From: Endomychus coccineus
Taxonomy: Eukaryota > Arthropoda > Insecta > Coleoptera > Endomychidae
DNA: 64,000 bases
Assembly: GCA_958510875.1 (NCBI GenBank)
Contig: CAUEHT010000002.1
Span: forward strand, 868,001-932,000
Direction: 5' to 3'
A program made the translations under genes and the position numbers. Below, in pieces: positions 1-12,400 of this stretch. Below the pieces are notes generated by a model. It did not search any database. It was given only the letters and a program-made list of their open reading frames with translations, and had not been told where the DNA came from. Each line of letters starts with the position of its first letter. Positions within the stretch are counted from its first letter, which is position 1.

Positions 1-593
1 ATATATGAAAATGTCTTTATTGTAACTAAAATAACATTATTTGAATACTTTGAAAGGCTTGTACTATGAAATTGAACTAATTATGAGTGAATCCAATGTT
101 CGTGGTGCTACATAACTCTGGACGATGCCACGTGTATAGTAGAATATGACAGATATCTTGTTATTTTCCTCGAAAATTTATTGTACCCTTCTCGTAGATG
201 ATGTAGATACTTTTCCAAATCGTTTTTGTGTTTCTTTCAATCCCTATAAACTTTAATTTGTTCAAGAATATGTGTGTAGGTTAAACGTTGATAAATGATT
301 CATATCTTCATATCTAAAATCAAATATATTAGCGCTATTGTTAAACATTGCTTAGACTTACTTCTAGATAGTTTTTTGATAGATGAGAACCCCGATTCAT
401 ATCATATTCAAGTTCTTTTGAACGGAAACATGATGTTTACGATATACATCTGACAGATGGTTGATATGTTGAGACGTCGAAGTGTGAGACCATAGAGGTC
501 TGATCGATCTTATTTTAAAGGAATTCACGTCCGTAGATATGATTTCAGTGCCCCCAATACTCTATAGATGTAGAAATGTACTTGTAGCCCTAG

Positions 594-854
594 GAAAGAT
601 ATCTTCGTCCATGGACCATTTTGGACACTTATACGCCGTATTCAGCTTTTATTATTGCTTATACTTCATTTCATCATACAAAGACCCCCGAAATTGATCA
701 TTTTCGTAAATTATCATCTAGATTGTCGTCAAACTACGTCGAATCTTTACGATTTATTTTAAGGTACTTAGCGGCATTTTTAGGGGTGCCAAAAACAACC
801 AACAAAGTTCACCCGGAGTATATCGATGACGATCTTTCCGATGGTGAATTTTAA
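594..854 (+). pseudogene. Acidic-tail ORF of NWYY unit, copy A (unknown)
   Basis: An open frame runs from the codon after a TAG at 591 to a stop at 852-854. It has no ATG near its start. The readable part is about 77 residues, rich in aromatic and basic residues, with an acidic end (DDDLSDGEF). The same frame is open in copy B (10,471-10,671) apart from one TAA shortly before the acidic tail. Most A/B differences are scattered single-residue changes, which looks like once-coding DNA. In copies C to I this segment carries extra bases and is no longer readable. No family is recognised. It could be an exon of a spliced gene or the first cistron of a compact transcript. Confidence 0.35.
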
Positions 855-910
855 TTGAACGTAGAGGCTTTACTTTTCGATAAAAAAATTCCTTTAAGAT
901 AATTTTAAAT

Positions 911-1308
911 ATGGCCGCCAAAAATTGGTATTATATCGATTTGAATAAAAATATCCCCAAATTTTGCGTCAAATTAATTAATTTGAAGTTTCTGAAAGTA
1001 CGAAATTTCGCAATTTTATACGAACGTTGAAACACACACACAAGTCTTTGGCGCGTGAGGCTCCGGGATTTTCACGTTGCCTATCGAAATTAGAAGGTTC
1101 GAATTGTATAAAAACACAATTGCATGAAGGCCAGATGTCCTATGTAATTTGTTACGAACGGAAACATTTTGACAAATGCCTCGAGGAGATCGCTACGCTT
1201 CAGTTAGAGTTTATACATTTTACCTCGGTCTTGTTAATTTGAGGCCGTTTCGTGGCCCGTGCGGCCGGCGCCAGCTGTAATAAAGTCTTTTTTGCTATAG
1301 GCCGCTAG
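911..1308 (+). pseudogene. NWYY ORF, copy A, frameshifted
   Basis: Copy of the 131-codon NWYY ORF starting at ATG 911 (context ATATGGCC). It reads well to about codon 38. Extra bases in a CA run near 1,035 then shift the frame, and the rest continues in another frame to a TGA near 1,240. The C-terminal GRFVAR-type segment and the final CGCTAG at 1,303-1,308 are recognisable. Its central sequence resembles copy B more than the other copies, so A and B form a separate subfamily. Function unknown. Confidence 0.5.
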
Positions 1309-2179
1309 CATTTATCCGCTGCAGGTATATTTTAGTAGCTAGAAAATTCCCTTTGGTGCTTCGCACGTCAGACGTGCATAGCTGAGACCTGAGAGTACCT
1401 GTTTCTATTTGGATTGAATTTTCGTATTTAAAAGACATTTTGGGGCTCAAAAATTTGCCTATCCTATGACCCCGCTCATAATCTAACGACATGGAGCGAA
1501 AACGGCACGCCAAAAGTCCTCGTAAAGACGTTCTATGTACCGTAAATTTACACTTTTCTAACTCGCCAGCTACGCGCTCCTCAAGTGAACGTCATTCGAT
1601 TTACGCAAAATTTCCTATTTCAAAACAGTTTTCGACCCGGTTTGGGGCTATCGCGACCTTTTAAAAGGTTCAAAGTTAACGTTTCAATCATTTTTTGAGC
1701 TCGCTTCATTTAGCTTGTCGTGTCCAAAGTTGATTGTCGATATGGTCGAAAATCGCATATCCCTAGTGAGTTTTCTAGTAACTCGGGTATAAACTTAAAC
1801 CGGCCAGTATTATAGTTGACTAGTTGATTTTACGGGCTACGCCCCGCTGTTAACAGTTATTTATGTGCAACGCCTTTTTGAGGGTTTAGTCGGATAGCGC
1901 GTAGTAACCTTTATGTGAGACGTATGGGCACCATTAGGTTGTCACATACGTTAAGTTGACAGTTGTAGGTTATATAGAGATAGGTATGCGTTCATAAAAA
2001 AGCAAATGTCACAATTTATTCTATGGTATAAATCGTATGTCACTTTGACATTTATAGGTTATATAGAGAGTGGTAGATATTCATAGGAGCATAAAATTGG
2101 AAGGGAGTCAAATCTTATTCGAAGGAGTAATTCTAGAGTACTCTCTTGAATTTGTGACGTACGTCACTTTGCCAATGGT

Positions 2180-2985
2180 AGGTTATATAATTCAATCATT
2201 GAAACTTCAAGTATTGCAAAAGAAAATATAGTCGCTCTACAACTACATGGATCCTCAAATACTATAGATACAACAAATTAAAATATTGCAACTGTACTTT
2301 TCAAAATTAAAATGTCTTTGAATCATCGATATTGTAGAATACAAATTTAATTAATTCATTGACAGAAGTACATTCTGATATTATCTTGTTTAAAAATCTT
2401 TGGTCAGTTAAGAAAGAATCTGCATATAGTTACAGCAGTTACTTGAACTGTGTACTTGTACCAATGTTAATCAAATATCATTTTCATTAATTATTTGAAT
2501 GAAAAGCAACTCTATTTCTTCAAAAGTAGCTACCTATTTAAAGTAAACAGAGGAAGATACCTTATAGAAAACCGTTTATTTTCTCTGTACGCAGAAGAAT
2601 TACATTCTACTTAAAACAACTTGGCTCCTAGAATACTATACAATAAATTAAAATATTTGCAACTTTACTTCAAAATTAAGTAATTAGAGAATGCAACTTT
2701 TCAAATGTAAGGAGTCATGTACCTGTATTGTACTCGCTCTACTACTTCACTGAATTTGAAAACAACTTGGATTTACTTTGCACCTAGACAACAAATATGA
2801 AATGTTGCAACTCTATCAACTTTTTCAAGAGTGAAAGGTGTCTTTGAAACATTCAACTTCATACAAAGAAAACAGAAATTTAATTAATCATTTGAATAAA
2901 GGGTAACTCTATTTCTTCAAAAGTACCTACCTATATAATACTTAAATCAATGATTTTCTTATCTCATATGAAGTAACATACATTA
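2180..2985 (+). repeat. Decayed LINE 3'-end remnants
   Basis: Two or three short, stop-riddled pieces read like the C-terminus of a LINE polyprotein (motif APRILYNKLK, best preserved in copy C at 15,285-15,480). The same arrangement follows the ORFs in every NWYY unit, so these scraps are part of the repeat. No intact gene is visible. Confidence 0.4.
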
Positions 2986-3590
2986 CTATTTAAGTAATCG
3001 AAGAGGATGACCCCACCCCCTTTTGGTTGTGACTTATTATTTGGAAAAGATTCCCAGTGAAGAAAGTACGGGCCCCTGCAGGTTGTCACTCGGACAAACA
3101 TCAACTTGACAGTTGTAGGTTACATAGATATAATGCAAGGAACAACTGAGTAAATGAATGTATTTCATTATTAATTTTTAATCCTACCTTGATTCTTGTT
3201 ATATATATATTCTGCAAAGCCCAATTGTTAGTATTGAAACTGTACAATCTATACTTTGGATGCCATTTCGTTATTTGTGCTAACATTATATAACATCCTT
3301 GAAATGATATACTTTGTGATATCAAATTCATTTTTGACCACTTTCATAATCATCTCGATACATATTAACATCCATATAATTAGTCTTGATTGATGAAACA
3401 CTCTTGTATAATCTTCTTCATAGTTTATGTGTTACTATATAAATATGCTTTCGGCTACCTACATTGAAAATGTCAAATGACATTTTATATTCCTGAAACA
3501 CAATACACCATGCACATGTATATAAAGAAAGATATCTTTATTGTAAATACAATAACATTATACTACTACTACTTTAAAAGGCTTATACTA
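2985..3590 (+). repeat. Dispersed repeat R2 plus 5' part of NWYY unit copy B
   Basis: From 2,985 to about 3,075 this matches a dispersed repeat (ACCCCACCCCCTTTTGG, then GTGACTTATTATTTGG) also seen near 17.2, 17.8, 27.2, 32.0, 32.4 and 51.0 kb. From about 3,100 it matches the antisense-ORF block of NWYY units, here too diverged to be open. The match stops at 3,590, where the LTR element is inserted, and resumes at 9,963. Confidence 0.6.
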
Positions 3591-5496
3591 TGAAACGGAT
3601 GTGAAACGGGTGTGAAACGGCAGCCCATCTACGCTGGGCGCCCATCTACGCTGGGCGCCAGTGAAACGGACCCGCTTAGGCCGGTTTATATATATCCAAC
3701 TAGCTCAATTTGAAATAGATAATCTCAGGGCTCGTAGTGAAACGTGCCTTGTGATTCTAGACTGGTGAATCGTTTGAGCGCCAATTGCTTACTGAACAAC
3801 TATAAAAATAAATGAATTCACCGCCTAGAATACAAGCACCATGAGATGGTTTATTAGTTGATGGAAATTAGAAAAACAATATAAATTCAACTTAACAAAT
3901 TGATTTATTCCTGTTGGAATTTGGTATTTAACCAGAAAACAAGTTTACAGTTTATGTAAGGTATAAATTTATAAATAAAGATGAAATTCGAAGTAAAGAA
4001 TTACAATTTGGTATTTAACCAGAAAATAAGTTTACAGTTTATATAAAGTATAAATTTATGAATAAAGGTGAAATTCGAAGTAAAGAATTACAATTTGGTA
4101 TTTAACCAGAAAATGAATGATAGTTTATAACATGTATTACTTGATAAAATTAAGTCAATTAATTACTTGATAGAATGAATAAGGAATTAATAAGGAGTCC
4201 ACGAATGGCTCAGTGGATTTAGTGAATACAATATTGATAAACAACAAAATCAGATCATGAAATAATGGTCTATCGACAAAACAATGTTACCCTCCTTGGA
4301 TCTCGTAGGAACTGGAGCTGGTCCTGTCAGGAAAGTCACTAAACCGTCTAGGAGAGAATGGGTGAGGACCCTCAAGCGTTCAAATCCCTGTAATGTCAAA
4401 AAAACGAACAGTACCTGACTTGAGAACAAGGACAGGTAACACCATCGGCCGGAACCACCAAATGATTCCACCTCCGATAATGTTATCTTCTCAAAAATGT
4501 AAAGCACTATTACAAATAGATATCTTGTAGAGATATCAATTTATATTGAATATAATAATTTCTGGAGGAATTATCAAGTTACAATAATTACTTAAAATTA
4601 AGCAATAAAAAATATGAAATTGAATTAATGTTACAAAAAAAATATAAAGTAATTTAATCAAATTGGGAATGAAAGAAAGTAAATAATAAGTTGAATTTGC
4701 CGGTCAGCACATAACTAGAACTTGAATTAATTTAGCAACAGATTGATGTTTCCCTCTATTTCGCAATCACGCGAACGTAGCAATCCTGATAATTCCTAAT
4801 TCAATAAGCAATAATTGAATAATACCTTGTGAAAATTCCAAATCTAATTATAGCACGATGCAGTGGAAGACGACTCTGAATACTACGTATCAGAGTTACA
4901 AAATGGTGACTCTGACGAATCCCAAAAAAATAGCATGTGTCAATGCGGAATTAAATTTTACAAGGAGTACAGAAATATTACCAAGGAACCTGCATACGTT
5001 ACGTTAGATTATCCTACCACAAGAGATAACAACAATCGATGTTACGATGGAAAAGATAATCTGAAATATGCTATCTGCAAATGATTGGATTTGCACGCAC
5101 CCAAGCAAGTCGAGATAAATCTACTGAACTATTATCACAATCAGGCTCAAAACATCCAGACGCTAATTACAAATCTAAATCAAATTAAATAGCCTGTTGT
5201 GGATAATAGTTCCGAAGAAAAATTAAGAAAAGGTAAATAAAATTTAATGAAACAAATTTTCTCGACTTACCGGGATCAGAGCACAAATCACAATGCCGTG
5301 TTTTCGATTTCCGCCGAGCTATAACCCCACTCTGCGATATTTAGTGACATCTCATGACATGAGAGGTAGTTTCAGAAATCGATATCATTGACTAGCAGAT
5401 GTCTTTAATTAATCAGTTGCATGATTACTAACGAAAAGAAATCTAATCCGTTTAATAAATAGTTCTATATAATCACGTAACGACCTGTTCGTTACA
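3591..5496 (-). repeat. 3' LTR (element orientation)
   Basis: 1,906 bp and highly similar to the partner at 8085-9962. The 28-bp length difference is explained by an extra 11 bp at the outer end and a 17-bp duplication of a GCCCATCTACGCTGGGC segment near 3,640. A GTG-initiated 85-codon frame on the element strand (4250-4507) is nearly identical in both LTRs, but this follows from LTR identity and is not evidence of a gene. Confidence 0.85.
4863..5192 (+). pseudogene. Captured coding fragment antisense in the LTR
   Basis: An open stretch begins EDDSEYYVSELQNGDSDES, runs through a cysteine pair (CQCG), and reaches a TGA at 5082-5084. The same frame then continues for 35 further codons to TAG at 5190-5192. 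The copy in the other LTR (9329-9658) keeps the frame and the same TGA. Differences between the two include several synonymous changes, plus Q to K, N to K, D to Y and C to R. It has no ATG and lies opposite the element's transcription strand. It looks like a piece of a host or foreign gene trapped in the LTR. No family is recognised. Confidence 0.4.
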
Positions 5497-5509
5497 TTCC
5501 CCCTCTACC
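5497..5509 (-). other. Polypurine tract
   Basis: On the minus strand GGTAGAGGGGGAA directly precedes the TGTAACG start of the 3' LTR. That is the expected place for plus-strand DNA priming in LTR elements, and it fixes the element's orientation. Confidence 0.75.
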
Positions 5510-8065
5510 ACGAGAAAAATTTTGAAGTGAAGCTTCAAAAATTTTTAAGAGAATACTGAAAAAAATCGGTCTTGACGTAGAGACTGGTTGACCAACTCCA
5601 GAATCACGATACCCAAAAGGAGTCTTATGGTCCTTACATAAATATTGGATGACCAATCTCAATATTACGGTACTCAAAAGTTAATCTAAAAAATTAAAAT
5701 GAAAATTAAAATGTTCTATACATTTTACTAATGAATTGTTCACACTTTAGTGAACATCACCAAAAGAAAACTAAATAAAATCAACAACAAAACGTAATAT
5801 AATGCACTGTAGCGGCTAACAGCCCTAAAAGTGATTCTATATATCCTCTGCAGGGAAAAAAATTAAAAAAAATATACGGTAAACTATCCCAAATGGATTA
5901 ATCCACAAATTCTAGATAGACATACTATAAAGATTTAATCCATAGGAACAAAAATTGACAAAAAAAAATAAAGAAATATAATGTACCAGCTCAAAAAAAA
6001 ATCTGAGAAAGAAGGAACTAATGAATTATTTGTAATTTCACTTTAATTACAAAGCTATATCTATAATCCAAATTTAAAATTCGGGACACAACATTAGCCT
6101 TCTACAGATTCTAAAAAGAAAATAATTAAGAGACTGGCACATAAGTGAACTTAGTTCACAAAGTGAATAGATGTTTTCACTTAAATTATCCCACGCAAAA
6201 AAAATAGGTCCAATTAAAAGTCCCCTACTTTCCGGACTACTAGTGAATGGAAGTTTTCACAAAGCTATCCCAAGCATAAGTGTAGGTCCAATTTAAAGTC
6301 CCCTACACTCCGGACCTAAAGTGAATGGAATACAACACTGAATAAGAATTTACTGAAAATTTACGAGAAGCTTCCTAATTTTTCAAAAGATCCTAAAAAA
6401 ATTCAAAGAAAACTGGTTTAACCAGAAATCTTACAAAACCTATCATTTTTAAATGTAGGCACTGACACAAAGATCACAGAAAAAAAAATATGCTCATATG
6501 TGCTAAACTATAAAAATATAAATGAGAATCATCATAATGTTTGGTAATCAAAAAGTTAAGGTAATAATTGAAAAAAAACTAAAAATTGAATCAGCCATAG
6601 TTGATGTACCCCAAAGATATGCTATTACCTATAATCTATAAAAATAACCGAGTTTTTTCACTTTTTACAACTAATGAGCCATCAGACTCCAAATTAAAGT
6701 TGTAACACTGGAAAAATTCAACTCGTTATTACAATGAGTTTAAATCATGAAAACTCTAGGGAAGGGGATCTTAAATCCAATTTATATTCCCTACTTTCAC
6801 AAAAAACTCATAGTCACTCCCAATTTCAGCAACAACTGGACCCTATGATCCCAAATTAAAAATTGCCTACTTTAGGATTGACTCTATAATTTGGAGCTTA
6901 TTTCTGAAATTATACGTTTCCCAGACAATAACTCCCTATAAATCAGTCTACTCCTGAGTGTCGCAACACTAAGAAGATAGACCTACCAAAAATAGCATAC
7001 CAGATTTAGAAGTAACACTTCTAAATTCAAAACCTATGAATGGGTAATCCAAAAAAAAAACTATAGCTTGAACTATACAAAGATAAACTATAAGGTTTTG
7101 AAGAGTGACCAATGTCAAACTTCCAAATTGAACTACATTTTAAGGGTGATCAACCCTGAAATGAGTGTTACTATAAAAAACAAAATATAAAGAATCTAAA
7201 CAACAGTTACTGAATTGGAAAAAAAAATTTTTGATACCTATACGATGAAAATTCAAATGTAAAATAGCACGACAAATCAAAATGTAAATTTAAAAAAATA
7301 TAAATAATGATACTTAACGATATCCGAACAGAAGAGAGACAGATGCAGATCAGAGCAACAGAGGATATCCCGCAGATCACCAATAGATTGCAGCTTCCTT
7401 AACAGTATTCATCTACTGTGACAGTTAAGGGTCTCGACTCCCCAAACTGACAGTCATAAATGCGAACCTCAAAATCCACCGCTACATTAGCAACCTGCTA
7501 GGATCATATCCCTCATCTCTGTAACTGCCATCTCTTTGCTCAGTCATCATTTCCAATATAAAGATCTCAAGGTACAATTTCCAAATTTTGATTTTCGACA
7601 TTTGCTAAAAAAGGAAAAAAAAAATGTATCAAAATTGAGGTCCAGAACTGTTTAAACAAAAATTAGGGAAGTATCCCATACTGAAAAACTGAAAATTGAC
7701 CCAAATGATTTGACTAACCTATTCACTATAGTGAAAAAAAATAGCACATATGAAACATGACTCTACACATTGTTTAAAACAATGAACTATAAGAAACAAA
7801 TAAAACAGCAATACCTAATATAGGATTCAATGCTGAACCTAAACAGCTGAAAACAGCTGATCGCATATTTCCAGAAAATCTCAACATCACTAGATAAAAG
7901 TAATAATAGGTGACTAATACACCTACTAACAGGTAAAAAATATAAAAAATTCAATGCAAATTTAAGTAAAGTTATCAAAGTCACACTAAAAAAATACTAA
8001 AATGACCAATTTTTCACCTCTAATTTATATTTCTCTCAATAACCATCAACTATGTTCGAGACCAC
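5510..8065 (-). other. Non-coding interior of the LTR element
   Basis: About 2.5 kb of AT-rich sequence with stops in all frames and no recognisable gag-pol. A block of about 85 bp containing AGTCCCCTAC and a TCCGGAC core is repeated in tandem around 6,165-6,330. Nothing else is readable. Confidence 0.6.
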
Positions 8066-8083
8066 GTTAAGAGTTGGGCGCCA
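8066..8083 (-). other. Primer-binding site
   Basis: On the minus strand, one base after the LTR end, the sequence is TGGCGCCCAACTCTTAAC. TGGCGCCCAAC is the type of primer site known from gypsy-group elements that prime with lysine tRNA. Only the first 11 bases are clearly of that type. Confidence 0.75.
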
Positions 8084-8084
8084 G

Positions 8085-9962
8085 TGAAACGGGTGTGAAA
8101 CGGCAGCCCATCTACGCTGGGCGCCAGTGAAACGGACCCGCTTAGGCCGGTTTATATATATCCAACTAGCTCAATTTGAAATAGATAATCTCAGGGCTCG
8201 TAGTGAAACGTGCCTTGTGATTCTAGACTGGTGAATCGTTTGAGCGCCAATTGCTTACTGAACAACTATAAAAATGAATGAATTCACCGCCTAGAATACA
8301 AGCACCACGAGATGGTTTATTAGTTGATGGAAATTAGAAAAACAATATAAATTCAACTTAACAAATTGATTTATTCCTGTTGGAATTTGGTATTCAACCA
8401 GAAAACAAGTTTACAGTTTATGTAAGGTATAAATTTATAAATAAAGATGAAATTCGAAGTAAAGAACTACAATTTGGTATTTAACCGGAAAATAAGTTTA
8501 CAGTTTATATAAAGTATTAATTTATAAATAAAGGTGAAATTCGAAGTAAAGAATTACAATTTGGTATTTAACCAGAAAATGAATGATAGTTTATAACATG
8601 TATTACTTGATAAAATTAAGTCAATTAATTACTTGATAGAATGAATAAGAAATTAATAAGGAGTCCACGAATGGCTCAGTGAATTAAGTGAATACAGTAT
8701 TGGTAAACAACAAAATCAGATCATGAAATAATGGTCTATCGACAAAACAATGTTACCCTCCTTGGATCTCGTAGGAACTGGAGCTGGTCCTGTCAGGAAA
8801 GTCACTAAACCGTCTAGGAGAGAATGGGTGAGGACCCTCAAGCGTTCAAATCCCTGTAATGTCAAAAAAACGAACAGTACCTGACTTGAGAACAAGGACA
8901 GGTAACACCATCGGCCGGAACCACCAAATGATTCCACCTCCGATAATGTTATCTTCCCAAAAATGTAAAGCACTATTACAAATAGATATCTTGTAGAGAT
9001 ATCAATTTATATTGAATATAATAATTTCTGAAGGAATTATCAAGTTACAATAATTACTTAAAATTAAGCAATAAATAATATGAAATTGAATTAATGTTAC
9101 AAAAAAAATATAAAGTAATTTAATCAAATTGGGAATGAAAGAAAGTAAATAATAAGTTGAATTTGCCGGTCAGCACATAACTAGAACTTGAATTAATTTA
9201 GCAACAGATTGATGTTTCCCTCTATTTCGCAATCACGCGAACGTAGCAATCCTGATAATTCTTAATTCAATAAGCAATAATTGAATAATACCTTGTGAAA
9301 ATTCCAAATCTAATTATAGCACGATGGAGTCGAAGACGACTCTGAATACTACGTATCGGAGTTAAAAAATGGTGACTCCGACGAATCCCAAAAAAATAGC
9401 ATGTGTCAATGCGGAATTAAATTTTACAAGGAGTACAGAAATATTACCAAGGAACCTGCATACGTTACGTTAGATTATCCTACTACAAGAGATAACAACA
9501 AGCGATGTTACGATGGAAAATATAATCTGAAATATGCTATCCGCAAATGATTGGATTTGCACGCACCCAAGCAAGTCGAGATAAATCTACTGAACTATTA
9601 TCACAATCAGGCTCAAAACATCCAGACGCTAATTACAAATCTAAATCAAATTAAATAGCCTGTTGTGGATAATAGTTCGGAAGAAAAATTAAGAAAAGTT
9701 ATATAAAATTTAATGAAACAAATTTTCTCGACTTACCGGGATCAGAGCACAAATCACAATGCCGTCTTTTCGATTTCCGCCGAGCTATAACCCCACTCTG
9801 CGATATTTAGTGACATCTCATGACATGAGAGGTAGTTTCAGAAATCGATATCATTGACTAGCAGATGTCTTTAATTAATCAGTTGCATGATTACTAACGA
9901 AAATAAATCTAATCCGTTTAATAAATAGTTCTATATAATCACGTAACGACCTGTTCGTTACA
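8085..9962 (-). repeat. 5' LTR (element orientation)
   Basis: 1,878 bp. On the minus strand it starts TGTAACGAACAGG and ends GTTTCA. It carries the second copy of the antisense EDDSEYY-type fragment (9329-9658). A possible splice-donor-like AAAAGGTAAAT after that fragment in the other LTR (around 5,230) is AAAAGTTATAT here. Confidence 0.85.
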
Positions 9963-10470
9963 ACTATGAATCTGATGTGATTCTGAGTGAATCCATTCTA
10001 CGTACTGCTACATAACTCTACTGTAGAATATGACAGATATCTCGATATCTTCCTTCAATATCTATTGTGTTTTTGTGTTTCTTTCAATCCCTATATACTT
10101 TAATTATTCAAGAATATGTGTGTAGGTTAAACGTTGATGTATTTATTATTCATGCCTCCATATCTAAAATCAAATATGTTAGCGCTATTGTTAAACATTG
10201 CTTAGACTTACTTTTAGAGAGTTTTTTGATAGATGAGGACCCCGATTCATATCATATTCAAGTACTTTTGAACGGAAACATGATGTTTACGATATACATC
10301 TGACAAAGGCTTAATAAGGGTAGACGTCAATGTGTGAGACCATAGAAGTCTGATCGGGCTTATTTTAAAGGAATTCACGTACGTAGATATGATTTCAGTG
10401 CCCCCAATACTCTACAGATGTAGAAATGTACTTGTACCCCTAGAAAAGGTATCTTCGTCCATGGATCATT

Positions 10471-10671
10471 TTGGACAGTTATACGCCGTATACAGCTTTT
10501 ATTATTGCTTATACTCCATTTCATCATACAAACACCTCCGAAATTGATCGTTTTCGTAAATTATCATCTAGATTGTCGTCAAACGACGTCGAATCTTTAC
10601 GATTTATTTTAAGGTACTTAGCGGCATTTTTAGATGTGCCAAAAACAAAAACCAAAGTTCACCCGGAGTAA
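10471..10671 (+). pseudogene. Acidic-tail ORF of NWYY unit, copy B
   Basis: 66 codons aligned with the copy A frame at 621-854. The reading stops at TAA 10,669-10,671 where copy A reads on into the acidic tail. The frame after the stop still encodes a DDDLSDDEF-like end. No ATG start is visible. Unknown family. Confidence 0.3.
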
Positions 10672-10760
10672 ATCGATGACGATCTTTCCGATGATGAATT
10701 TTAATTGAACGTAGAGGCTTTACTTTTCGATAAAAAAATTCCTCCAAGATAATTTTAAAT

Positions 10761-11156
10761 ATGGCCGACAAAAATTGGTATTATATCGATTTGAACAAAA
10801 ATATCCCCAAATCTTGTGTCAAATTAATTAATTTGAAGTTTCTGAAAGTGCGAAATTTCGCAATCTTACAAGAACGTGGAAAGACACTCAAGTCTTTGGC
10901 GCGTGAGGCTCCGAAATTTTCACTTGGCCTATCGAAATAAGAAGGTTCGAATTGTATAAAAACACAATTGCATGAAGGCCAGATGTCTTACGTAATTAGT
11001 TACGAACGGAAACATTTTGACAAATGCCTAGAGGAATTCGCTACGTTTCAGTTAGAGTTTATACATTTTACCTCGGTCTTGTTAATTCGGGGCCGTTTCG
11101 TGCCCCGTGCGAGCGGCGCCAGTCGTAATAAAGTCTTTTTTGCTATGGGCCGCTAG
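10761..11156 (+). pseudogene. NWYY ORF, copy B, one stop
   Basis: 132 codons from ATG 10,761 to TAG 11,154-11,156, the same length as the intact copies. A single TAA replaces a leucine codon at about codon 60 (LSK then stop then EGSNC). Residues 37-50 differ from copies C to H (ERGKTLKSLAREAP), a variant shared with copy A. Otherwise the length and the C-terminal MGR end are conserved. Confidence 0.5.
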
Positions 11157-11689
11157 CTTTTACCCGCTTCGAGTACCTGTTTCTATTTTAATTGAATTTT
11201 CGTATTTAAAAGACATGTTGGGCCCGAAAATGTGCCTAAGCAACGGCCTCGATGAAAATCTAACGACATGGAGTGAAAACGGCACGCGGAAAGCCCCCGG
11301 AAAGACGTTCTATGTTCCGAAAGTTTTCACATTTCCAACTCGCCAGCTACGAGCTCCTCACGTGAACGTCATTCGATTTAAGGAAAATTAACTATTTCAA
11401 AAGAGTTTTCGACCCGGTTCGGGGCTATCACGACCTTTTAAAAAGTTCAAAGTTTACATTTCAATCATATTCCAGGCTCGCTCTGCTCGCCTCATTTAGC
11501 TTGTCGGATTCAAAGTTGACGGTGAAAATCGCATATTCCTAGTTACATTTTTAGTAACTTGAGCACCAACTTAAACTGCCGCATATTCTAATACCGACTA
11601 GTTGATTTTACGGGCTACGCCCCGCTGACGTAAAGTTGTTTTTATGTGCAACGCCTTTGTAAGGGTTTAGTCGGATGAATGAAGATGTA

Positions 11690-12000
11690 ATAAAATTTGT
11701 TTAGCGTACAGTTGTTTAATGTCGAGCACATATGAAATTCTGAACAGCTCCTCAGTTGAAAATATTCAAGTTTTATTATAGATTATTTTTAATATCTTTT
11801 TTTGCATTTTCTTTAATTTGTCATGTAATACTTTCCTCATTGCTCCCCAAGCAATTATGTCCTAGCTAAGAATGTTCTCGACAAAAGAATGATACAGAAT
11901 TTTTAGTTGCTGCACACTAAGTATGTTCTTCAAATGACACATTCTGTAAACAATGCCTCTTAATTTTTTTATCATTTCTTGGGCATGGATTTCTCAAACA
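11690..12000 (-). pseudogene. LINE-C fragment
   Basis: Matches part of the LINE-C C-terminal region, best read at 18,820-19,239, on the minus strand: motifs KILKIIYNKT and ELFRISYVL with substitutions. It is truncated at both ends, with the downstream MCHLKNILS-type segment near 11,940. No function left. Confidence 0.6.
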
Positions 12001-12400
12001 TATCGGTAGTAGAACCATTGTAAAAACCAATTCCCAGTATTAAAACTGTACGATCTACCCTTTTTGTTATAAATACAAAGATACAGAATTTATTCCTATT
12101 AGTAACTTGGAAACTGTAATTGTGTTTTGTTTGTACATCTCTCAATCAAGTTTGAACATCTCTATTTTGAATGATACATAGTCTCAGAGGAAGTTATGTT
12201 ATACAAAATTTACTACCCGTTGAGGAAGCATTTTTTCTCTTTTCAGCTTCGAATCTGATATATGCCAGGAATAATGAAGTGAAAGGAAGCATTTTATTAT
12301 TAAGTTTTCCCCTCACCTTGATTCTTATTACATATGCATAAGCAAAGTTCAATTTGAAGTATTGAAACTGTACGATCCATCCTTTGGATGCCTCCGTCTC

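Larger units (their letters stand above)
1..2300 (+). repeat. NWYY unit, copy A (type 2, 5' end cut by window)
   Basis: First of nine copies of a multi-kilobase repeat. It begins inside the AT-rich block that precedes the ORFs and closely matches copy F from about 33,225. It continues through the acidic-tail ORF (594-854), the 131-codon ORF (911-1308), a GC-hairpin stretch and the shared tail with a GGGCTACGCCC hairpin near 1,835. Copies A, B, F and I share one form of the upstream block (type 2); C, D, E and H share another (type 1). Boundaries are approximate because they come from reading matches between copies by eye. The origin of the repeat is unknown. Confidence 0.7.
3591..9962 (-). 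mobile_element. Non-autonomous gypsy-like LTR retrotransposon
   Basis: Two direct repeats of about 1.9 kb (3591-5496 and 8085-9962) flank 2.6 kb without coding capacity. Read on the minus strand, each repeat begins TGTAACGAACAGG and ends GTTTCA. A primer-binding site TGGCGCCCAAC follows the 5' LTR after one base (8066-8083). A purine tract GGTAGAGGGGGAA abuts the 3' LTR (5497-5509). ACTA occurs immediately outside both ends (3587-3590, 9963-9966), and the match can be read as eight bases because the next four are TGAA on both sides. The flanks join to a continuous NWYY unit. No gag, protease, RT or integrase was found, so it would depend on enzymes from a relative. Confidence 0.85.
9963..11690 (+). 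repeat. NWYY unit copy B, 3' part
   Basis: Continues the unit interrupted at 3,590, starting with the ACTATGAA that duplicates the left flank. It contains the upstream block, the acidic-tail ORF (10,471-10,671), the NWYY ORF (10,761-11,156) and the GGGCTACGCCC hairpin near 11,615. It is truncated at about 11,690, where a LINE-C fragment follows. Confidence 0.7.

Noticed and set aside
4250..4507. 85-codon GTG-started ORF, repeated at 8716-8973
   Set aside because: Its near identity follows from LTR identity; it has no ATG and no recognised domain.
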